Origin: Deltaproteobacteria bacterium | GTDB lineage: Bacteria; Desulfobacterota; Desulfarculia; Adiutricales; Adiutricaceae | NCBI GenBank assembly: GCA_031279155.1 | Contig: JAITJB010000316.1 | Span: 1-9,650 of the forward strand | DNA length: 9,650 nt | Direction: 5' to 3' | In this document: in pieces, positions 1 to 4,618 of the stretch | How the letters are laid out: every line of letters begins with the position of its first letter | How positions within the stretch are numbered: the stretch's first letter is position 1 | Translations under genes and position numbers: made by a program | Notes under the pieces: generated by a model | Database searches by the model: none | What the model saw: the letters and a program-made list of their open reading frames with translations, nothing else | Told to the model about the DNA's origin: nothing

Positions 1-1383
1 ATCTAGCGAGAGAGAAAATTTTAATTTATGTCCCAAATCGCCCTTATCTAGGCTATGAGCGGCCTCGGCCACAGAGAGGTAACTTAGCCAATCGTCAACC
101 GCCTCTTGAAGTGTTCCCTCTTCGATAAATGGCATGAATGGTTTTTTATCAAAGGCCGCTGAAGGGACATAATTTATGACGTTTTCGCTGTAACGATTGA
201 GGACAGCCGCTGTCATTTCTCCATGAATTCCAATATCATCGGGGGCGGCATAAGTCTCTAACTGATAAATTGACTTTGGCTCCACACGCAATGAGCTTAA
301 GTACTTTACCGAGTTGGTGAAGTACATTTGCAGGTATTCCGATGCGCTCTTAAATTCAGGCGGTAGGGGGGTCCGGTTAAAACTATACTCGGGTTCATCT
401 TCCATCAAATCAGCCCGAAAAAGTTTCTCGAGGTCCGCTCCTATAGTTGGCCACTTTTTTAATTGATTATAATATACCTGTAGTTTTTCCGGTGACATTT
501 TTGTAGAAAAATGCTCAAAAAATTTACCAAAATAAATTGCTTCTTTTTTAAAAATTCTTTTACTAAATAATTCAGGAACTTTTTGGCCTAATTTTTCCTG
601 TAACAAATTAATCACTGTCTGCGGCAGATATATTTTCTGAATTGAGCCAGGTATATCTGTACGATAGACTTGGTTACCCACCAAAATATTTATAATTAGA
701 GAGGTATTGGCCTCGGCATAGTCGTAGATGGAGAGAAGTTTGTATGGCAAAAAGTGTTGTAAGCTACAGCCGATTATCTCATCGCTCTCGTTGGGATCTT
801 TAAGGTGCGACGTTAAGTCGCCATCAAAGGCGACGTCGTATTCTAAACTAGAGCGATGTTGATCTTTAATGAAGTCTGGTATTTTGTTGTCGAAAACCTT
901 GGCCATGCCATCTTGGGACCTGGTCAGGGTGATTGTCTGTCGTTCATCTTTATCTTCTATTCCGTCTCCGCCCGCGGCCAGAAAAGATAATTGGCTAAAG
1001 GCTAATTTTGGCTGAAATTGAGATAGTTCAGGCTCTGAACTTGTAGAATCAGCATCAAAAGAAAATTTACAGCCGATATTTCTAATATCAGTCAATTCCG
1101 AATCTTTAAGGGAAAAACATTCCCAGCCGATGGTGATCTGCTTGGATGTTCCATTATATGATAATAAATCGTCGAATTGCCCTAAGCGCGCCAAAGCGCC
1201 GTTTAAGACAACTGGTTGGCTATCAATTTTGTTGGCTAGAGTCTGGCTCACCAGTAAAATTGATTGAAAGAGAGTACTTTTACCACTGCTATTTGGCCCG
1301 GCCAATATGGTCAGTGGGGCCAGAGAAACTTGCGTCTCTTTGGCGATGGATTTAAAATTCGAAACGGTCCACTTGGTAATCAT
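1..1383 (-). CDS. AAA family ATPase, SMC/OLD-like with DUF3696-type middle (partial, C-terminus off the left edge)
   Basis: The frame is open without a stop from ATG at 1383 down to base 1, giving 461 residues of an incomplete protein. The N-terminus has the family pattern: a short strand with NFKSI (residues 9-13), Walker A GPNSSGKST at 29-37, then a Q-loop-region LGQFDDLL at 67-74. Around 361-398 lies YLSSLRVEP, followed by DIGIHGEMTAAVL, which resembles the LGPLRxxP...GxxGE block of DUF3696/AAA_21 ATPases. The signature motif, Walker B and D-loop would lie beyond the edge. A Shine-Dalgarno AGAAGGAT (complement of 1391-1398) sits 7 bases before the start. The reading frame is clearly AT-richer than the operon to its right, which suggests an accessory gene, possibly acquired. 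Related ATPases occur alone or with nuclease partners in phage defence, but no partner is visible here, so the role is unknown. The long stretch between Walker A and the LR block suggests a larger than usual member. I am sure of the ATPase call and less sure of the subfamily. Confidence 0.88.
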   Translation of the reverse strand, partial: MITKWTVSNFKSIAKETQVSLAPLTILAGPNSSGKSTLFQSILLVSQTLANKIDSQPVVLNGALARLGQFDDLLSYNGTSKQITIGWECFSLKDSELTDIRNIGCKFSFDADSTSSEPELSQFQPKLAFSQLSFLAAGGDGIEDKDERQTITLTRSQDGMAKVFDNKIPDFIKDQHRSSLEYDVAFDGDLTSHLKDPNESDEIIGCSLQHFLPYKLLSIYDYAEANTSLIINILVGNQVYRTDIPGSIQKIYLPQTVINLLQEKLGQKVPELFSKRIFKKEAIYFGKFFEHFSTKMSPEKLQVYYNQLKKWPTIGADLEKLFRADLMEDEPEYSFNRTPLPPEFKSASEYLQMYFTNSVKYLSSLRVEPKSIYQLETYAAPDDIGIHGEMTAAVLNRYSENVINYVPSAAFDKKPFMPFIEEGTLQEAVDDWLSYLSVAEAAHSLDKGDLGHKLKFSLSLD

Positions 1384-1390
1384 AGTTAAT

Positions 1391-1418
1391 ATCCTTCTAA
1401 AAGTGACGGCCTATAGTA
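1391..1418 (-). promoter_or_regulatory. Candidate extended -10 promoter and RBS of the AAA ATPase gene
   Basis: On the - strand, TGG followed by TACTAT (complement of 1413-1418) looks like an extended -10 element. It lies about 30 bases before the ATPase ATG, with the Shine-Dalgarno AGAAGGAT (complement of 1391-1398) in between. No convincing -35 box is seen at the usual distance. The RBS is credible; the promoter is only a suggestion. Confidence 0.3.
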
Positions 1419-1422
1419 CCAT

Positions 1423-1599
1423 ATGGAGCTTAGTTTCTTAAGGAGTATTTTCAAAAAACTGATAGCTCTAAACAAGGCCCCTAGCAAAGTTATCACCCGC
1501 CGCCCCAAAGATCTAGTCCCTCTTAAGCCGCTAAAAATCTGGAAAGTTGTCTCTTTTGGTTACGACCGTCAAAATCGGTCAATGACTAACCAAGAATGA
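1423..1599 (+). CDS. Doubtful small basic ORF (58 aa)
   Basis: ATG at 1423 opens a 58-codon frame ending in TGA at 1597-1599. The product is Lys/Arg-rich in its middle (for example KVITRRPKDL) and begins with a short amphipathic-looking stretch, MELSFLRSIFKKLIAL. No Shine-Dalgarno precedes the ATG, I recognise no family, and the frame lies in the divergent promoter region. It could be a chance ORF, a leader peptide or a small real gene. It is listed because it is the longest open frame in the gap that does not overlap a known gene. Confidence 0.15.
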   Translation: MELSFLRSIFKKLIALNKAPSKVITRRPKDLVPLKPLKIWKVVSFGYDRQNRSMTNQE

Positions 1600-1693
1600 T
1601 TTAGTTTAAAAGGATGTTTATAAGGCTTTAGAGTCTATTAATATCATAATATTGAAACCTTGATAGGAAACGTTAAATTTGTGGTTCTGCGGT

Positions 1694-1722
1694 TTGACAG
1701 AGTTTTTGCACATTAATCAATT
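1694..1722 (+). promoter_or_regulatory. Secondary promoter candidate (perfect -35, poor -10)
   Basis: TTGACA at 1694-1699 matches the sigma70 -35 consensus perfectly. The hexamer 17 bases further on, TCAATT at 1717-1722, matches TATAAT at only three positions. It may be an upstream weak promoter of the rimP operon, or chance. Confidence 0.25.
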
Positions 1723-1741
1723 GTTGAAGTGCGTTTAATGC

Positions 1742-1770
1742 TTGACTTAAAAAGCTGACTCGTGTATTTT
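1742..1770 (+). promoter_or_regulatory. Main sigma70-type promoter of the rimP-nusA-infB operon
   Basis: TTGACT at 1742-1747 (five of six to the -35 consensus) is followed after exactly 17 bases by TATTTT at 1765-1770 (four of six to the -10). Transcription would begin near 1776-1778. That leaves a leader of about 155 bases before the rimP start codon. It is the best promoter in the gap and points the right way. Confidence 0.6.
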
Positions 1771-1776
1771 ACCTTA

Positions 1777-1920
1777 AGCCCGTTATGGGCTCGTCTCTCG
1801 GTTTTTGCCGACCTATGGTCTTTTTGACCGTAGACTCTTTCAGAAAGGCGTTCTGGAAGTTGGCTTTTCGACAACAAAACCCTCTTCTTCAAAAAGTGGG
1901 CCCACGCCCGCTTTTTTTTT
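1777..1920 (+). ncRNA. Structured 5' leader of the rimP operon (candidate attenuator or small RNA)
   Basis: The region between the promoter and rimP can fold into successive hairpins. The first is AGCCC/GGGCT (1777-1781 with 1787-1791). The second is an 8-bp stem with a five-T loop (1813-1820 with 1826-1833, one G-U pair). The third is a 9-bp stem with loop AGGCG (1837-1845 with 1851-1859, one G-U pair). An intrinsic terminator closes the chain. If most transcripts stop there, the product is an RNA of roughly 140 nt; if polymerase reads through, rimP and the operon are expressed. The first 8 bases of the RNA (AGCCCGTT) can also pair with AGTGGGC of the terminator stem (7 pairs, two of them G-U), a possible antiterminator. 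I recognise no known riboswitch or tRNA in it. Confidence 0.5.
1891..1920 (+). terminator. Rho-independent terminator / attenuator just before rimP
   Basis: AGTGGGC (1895-1901) pairs with GCCCGCT (1906-1912) around the loop CCAC, with one G-U pair. A run of nine T follows at 1912-1920. The A-run at 1891-1894 can extend the stem. The T-tract ends directly at the rimP Shine-Dalgarno (from 1921), so the terminator lies inside the operon leader, downstream of the promoter and not behind another gene. This placement is what suggests attenuation. Confidence 0.8.
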
Positions 1921-1927
1921 AAGGGAG
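1921..1927 (+). promoter_or_regulatory. rimP ribosome binding site abutting the terminator T-tract
   Basis: AAGGGAG directly follows the nine T of the leader terminator and stands 4 bases before GTG 1932. It decides for GTG 1932 over TTG 1929. Its position means that folding of the terminator, or of an alternative structure, could also affect ribosome access. Confidence 0.6.
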
Positions 1928-1931
1928 TTTG

Positions 1932-2504
1932 GTGGTTAACAAAAACAAACAAAAGCCCTCTCGGGGCGGCTCTTTAACTCGGAACAAAACTCCCTTGGCT
2001 GATAAAAAAGCCTTGCAGGAGGCTTTAGAGCAGATTCAGCCTAAGCTGCCTCCTATCTTGGAATCTTATGGCTTAGAGCTGGCCAGTACTAGCCTAGGTA
2101 CTCAGGGCGGTATTTTAACTTTAAGATTTGTTATCGATCGCCCTAAGCTTATAGAACAGTTAAACGAGACTCCAAATAACGGATCATTGGTAACCATTGA
2201 AGACTGCGCTGTCTTTTCCAGGCGGGTTTCAAGTCTCTTAGATGAGATCTACAGCGAGGACGGCCCAAACTACAATCTTGAGGTTTCAAGTCCGGGTCTT
2301 GATCGGCCCCTCGTTAGCGAGCGCGATTTTAGGCGCTTTGATGGGGCCTTGGTTAAAATTAAGCTGACCATTGATGGTCGCGCCTCCCGTTACACTGGTC
2401 GACTGATCTCCAAAACTGGGCCCCTAAGGCTCGTGACCAAGGATGGGGAGATAGCCTTTGGGCTTGACGATGTCGTAAGTGCTCGTCTAGTGCCTGAGAT
2501 TTAA
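1932..2504 (+). CDS. rimP: Ribosome maturation factor RimP
   Basis: RimP binds the 30S subunit in the cytoplasm and assists late assembly of 16S rRNA with S12 and other proteins. The hallmark YNLEVSSPGLDRPL lies at residues 114-127. It is preceded by the N-terminal alpha/beta domain (about 35-110, with VTIEDCAVFSRRVSSLLD) and followed by the SH3-like C-terminal domain (about 128-190, ending FGLDDVVSARLVPEI). Start choice: GTG 1932 is preceded by AAGGGAG at 1921-1927 with a 4-base gap. The TTG at 1929 would be too close. At 190 aa it is longer than the usual 150-160, owing to a basic N-terminal extension of about 30 residues and a roughly 10-residue insertion before VTIEDC. It is the first gene of the operon, as in many bacteria. 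Confidence 0.95.
   Translation: MVNKNKQKPSRGGSLTRNKTPLADKKALQEALEQIQPKLPPILESYGLELASTSLGTQGGILTLRFVIDRPKLIEQLNETPNNGSLVTIEDCAVFSRRVSSLLDEIYSEDGPNYNLEVSSPGLDRPLVSERDFRRFDGALVKIKLTIDGRASRYTGRLISKTGPLRLVTKDGEIAFGLDDVVSARLVPEI
1969..1978 (+). promoter_or_regulatory. boxA-like antitermination element inside the start of rimP
   Basis: GCTCTTTAAC matches the core of the bacterial boxA sequence (TGCTCTTTAACA in E. coli rrn operons) at ten consecutive bases. It lies 37 bases after the rimP start and 49 bases after the leader terminator. About 18 bases downstream a small hairpin GGCT/AGCC (1997-2000 with 2009-2012) gives a nut-like order. It is read as ordinary codons (Gly-Ser-Leu-Thr), so it could be chance; a 10-base match in a window this size is expected at about 2 in 100. 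Confidence 0.3.
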
Positions 2505-2654
2505 GACCGCTGGCGGGTCTTTATAGGCCAACCTGAAAGGGACGGTCGGTCGGGGGTGTCCAAAAACCTAGACCACGCTTTTTTGGCGTTGGGAAAAGGT
2601 CTGGTTCGCAATAGGACCAGAAAAAACAGTCTGGACGCCTTCTTCGGAGTGTTT
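2504..2654 (+). other. rimP-nusA intercistronic region with hairpins
   Basis: The gap of 150 bases is unusually long for this cluster. A hairpin AGACCG/CGGTCT-type (2504-2509 with 2514-2520, one bulged G) overlaps the rimP stop and is followed by only three T. Further on, CTGGTTC (2601-2607) pairs with GGACCAG (2614-2620, one G-U). CCAGA (2617-2621) can alternatively pair with TCTGG (2630-2634). A frame in phase with nusA is open from GTG 2556, so part of it could be coding. Confidence 0.4.
2646..2649 (+). promoter_or_regulatory. nusA ribosome binding site that decides the start
   Basis: GGAG lies 5 bases before ATG 2655, the point where similarity to the NusA family begins. The alternative GTG 2556, which would add 33 residues, has only a G-run immediately before it and no properly spaced Shine-Dalgarno. 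Confidence 0.7.
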
Positions 2655-4319
2655 ATGAACAACCAGGAACTAAAAAGAATTATCGATCAGATCTGCCGCG
2701 ATAAGGGCATTGACCGTTCGGTTCTAATCCTCACATTAGAAGAGGCCCTTAGATCGGCGGCCAAGCGTAAATACGGGTTGAGCGACAACTTTGAGGTCAC
2801 CTTCAACGAAGAGACCGGCGAGATAGATATCTTCCACTTCAAGGAGGTGGTCGATACCGTAACTGAACCCTCCACCCAGATTTCCTTAGAGGAAGCTAGA
2901 AAACTCGATCCCGAGTCAGCCTTAGGCGAAGAACTAGGCGTCAAGTTAGAGGCCGCCAACTTCGGGCGCATCGCTGCTCAATCGGCTAAACAGGTCATCA
3001 TTCAGCGGATGAAGGACGCTGAGCGCGATTTGATTTTTGAAGAATACCAGCATAGGGTCGGCGAGATCGTAAACGGCATCATCCAGAGGGTCGATAAGGG
3101 TAACATCGTCTTAAACCTCGGTCGGGCCGAAGCCTTGCTCCCAACTTCTGAGCAGATACCTAGGGAGACCTACTATCACCGGGGTGAGCGCTTAAGGGCC
3201 TTGATAATCGACGCTAAGTTGGTTAGCCGCGGGCCTCAAATACTACTTTCTCGCACCCATCCCGATTTTCTAGCCGCCCTCTTTGAGGCCGAAGTGCCGG
3301 AGATCTCCGAAGGCATAGTTAAAATCGTTTCAGTCGCTAGAGAGCCCGGTAGTCGGGCTAAGATTGCCGTCACCACCTCTGATAGCGATATCGATCCAGT
3401 GGGCGCCTGCGTGGGCTTAAGGGGCTCTAGAGTCCAGGGAGTGGTTCAGGAGCTCAAGGGCGAAAAAATAGATATCATCCCCTATAGCCCGGATATCGCT
3501 CACTACGTGGCCAGCGCCTTGGCTCCGGCCGGGGTCATAAGGGTGGTTGTCGATGCGGCCGCCAGATCCCTTGAGGTCGTTGTGCCCGATGAACAACTCT
3601 CCTTAGCCATTGGCCGTAAAGGCCAAAACGTCCGTTTGGCCTCCCGCCTGGTGGGCTGGCGCATTGACGTTAAAAACGAGTCTAAGTATCAAAGAGCTCT
3701 TAAAGACGGTTATCAGTCGCTTCTTAGACTTCCCGGTGTTGGGGAATTTACAGCCGATCTTCTTTTTGAGGCTGGTTACGGTTCAGCTCGCGATCTCATA
3801 GAAGTGGAACCCGAGCAGCTGGCCATGATCGAGGGCGTTAACCCGGTTAAGGCCCGCCAGGTCTGGCAGGCGGCCAAAGAGTATATCGAAAACCTCGAAA
3901 AAGAGGACGCCGAAGAGGCGGCCAGGGAAGCCATGGCCAAGGAGTTTTTCGCGCCTCGGGCTCCAAGTTCCCCTGATTCCGAAGCCAAAGAGGAAGCTAG
4001 TAAAGAGGAAGCTAGTAAAGAAGAAGCCGCTGCCAAAGAAGAATCTAAGGCAGCCTCTAGCTCTGAGGATACTTCAGGCGATAGTGGATCTAGCCAAGAT
4101 TTGGAATCTAAGGCTGAGGCCTCTAACAGCGATTCGGCTCCCCAAGCGGAAACACAAGAGCAATCTCAAGACGAATCGGTTGGAGAACCTCAAGATGACT
4201 CTCAAGAGGAATCTCAAGAGGAATCTCAAGAGGAAGAGCCGGTATCGGCCTTTGATTCTTCGGTCAGTGACGCCGACAGCGCCTCTAGGCTGGTTGGGGG
4301 CGGGGAGGAGTCGGCTTGA
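2655..4319 (+). CDS. nusA: Transcription termination/antitermination factor NusA
   Basis: NusA binds RNA polymerase and nascent RNA and modulates pausing, intrinsic termination and antitermination. From ATG 2655 (554 aa) the domains are: N-terminal RNA polymerase-binding domain (1-130); S1 (about 135-200, GEIVNGIIQRVDKGNIVLNL); KH1 with DPVGACVGLRGSRV at 247-260; KH2 with LAIGRKGQNVRLAS at 317-330; one helix-hairpin-helix region (about 353-412, LPGVGEFTADLL). A strongly acidic Ser/Glu/Gln tail of about 140 residues follows. It contains a KEEAS repeat (DNA repeats of 15 bases, 3987-4028) and three exact 12-base repeats (4200-4235) giving SQEE units. The tail replaces the acidic repeat domains of E. 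coli NusA and looks disordered. The stop overlaps the ylxR start. Start choice is discussed at the RBS; the 33-residue longer form is unlikely. Confidence 0.96.
   Translation: MNNQELKRIIDQICRDKGIDRSVLILTLEEALRSAAKRKYGLSDNFEVTFNEETGEIDIFHFKEVVDTVTEPSTQISLEEARKLDPESALGEELGVKLEAANFGRIAAQSAKQVIIQRMKDAERDLIFEEYQHRVGEIVNGIIQRVDKGNIVLNLGRAEALLPTSEQIPRETYYHRGERLRALIIDAKLVSRGPQILLSRTHPDFLAALFEAEVPEISEGIVKIVSVAREPGSRAKIAVTTSDSDIDPVGACVGLRGSRVQGVVQELKGEKIDIIPYSPDIAHYVASALAPAGVIRVVVDAAARSLEVVVPDEQLSLAIGRKGQNVRLASRLVGWRIDVKNESKYQRALKDGYQSLLRLPGVGEFTADLLFEAGYGSARDLIEVEPEQLAMIEGVNPVKARQVWQAAKEYIENLEKEDAEEAAREAMAKEFFAPRAPSSPDSEAKEEASKEEASKEEAAAKEESKAASSSEDTSGDSGSSQDLESKAEASNSDSAPQAETQEQSQDESVGEPQDDSQEESQEESQEEEPVSAFDSSVSDADSASRLVGGGEESA
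3987..4235 (+). repeat. Short in-frame tandem repeats in the nusA acidic tail
   Basis: Two exact 15-base copies (3987-4001 and 4002-4016) and a partial third (to 4028) encode KEEAS. Three exact 12-base copies (4200-4211, 4212-4223, 4224-4235) encode SQEE. Degenerate copies lie around them. Exactness at the DNA level suggests recent slippage expansion. Such arrays are often variable between strains. Confidence 0.8.
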
Positions 4320-4591
4320 CCAATAGGGCGGCCGAGCATGCGGGTCCCATTAGGAGCTGCGTGGGGTGCCGAACTAAACAGCCCCAAGGGCAATTATCCC
4401 GATTGGCCGTTTTATTTGATGATGGACGGCCAAAGGTGACTTATGATCTTAAGCGTAGGCTCCCTGGCCGTGGGGCTTACATCTGCGCGGATAATCCTAA
4501 GTGTCTGGCCAGGGTTATCCAAAAAGGCCTACTAGCCCGAGCCTTGAGAGTATCGGATCCGGATTTGTCTATTTTGATGAGCCGGAGTTAG
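4316..4591 (+). CDS. ylxR: YlxR family RNA-binding protein (RnpM)
   Basis: This small basic protein of 91 aa carries the family motifs RSCVGCR at residues 13-19 and LPGRGAYIC at 49-57. YlxR has a nucleic-acid-binding fold, and in Bacillus and Clostridium it has been linked to RNase P (name RnpM). Its place between nusA and infB is conserved widely. The TTG start overlaps the nusA stop as TTGA (4316-4319). It has a very strong Shine-Dalgarno GGGGAGGAG at 4302-4310, five bases upstream, embedded in the last nusA codons. Translation is thus likely coupled to nusA. Cysteines 15, 18, 57 and 63 are present; whether they bind metal cannot be told from sequence. Confidence 0.93.
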   Translation: MTNRAAEHAGPIRSCVGCRTKQPQGQLSRLAVLFDDGRPKVTYDLKRRLPGRGAYICADNPKCLARVIQKGLLARALRVSDPDLSILMSRS

Positions 4592-4618
4592 TAATTTTTT
4601 TCTACAGGTGGCAAAGGG

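Larger units (their letters stand above)
1384..1741. other. Divergent intergenic region, no confident gene
   Basis: This stretch separates the leftward ATPase gene from the rightward operon promoter. It holds a short doubtful ORF (1423-1599), a 5-bp inverted repeat GACCG/CGGTC (1564-1568 and 1576-1580), an AT-only inverted repeat AATAT/ATATT (1640-1653), and a perfect -35-like TTGACA at 1694-1699. I see no tRNA, insertion sequence end or CRISPR repeat in it. It is probably regulatory spacer. Confidence 0.6.

Noticed and set aside
1146..1355. Open frame on the + strand opposite the AAA ATPase N-terminus
   Set aside because: It is antisense to the codons for the Walker A region, which match a known family, and has no family resemblance of its own.
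1640..1653. AATAT/ATATT inverted repeat as an operator
   Set aside because: It is AT-only and short, and is expected by chance in this AT-rich spacer.
1713..1952. Open frame on the - strand over the rimP leader
   Set aside because: It runs through the promoter, hairpins and terminator read in the other direction, lacks an RBS and resembles no family.
2556..2654. 33-residue N-terminal extension of NusA from GTG 2556
   Set aside because: GGAG is well spaced to ATG 2655, where NusA similarity begins, and the GTG has no properly spaced RBS. Kept only as an alternative.
4557..4601. Terminator after ylxR (T7 at 4595-4601)
   Set aside because: The only stem upstream is TCCGG/CCGGA with a loop of about 20 bases, too weak; infB follows at once.
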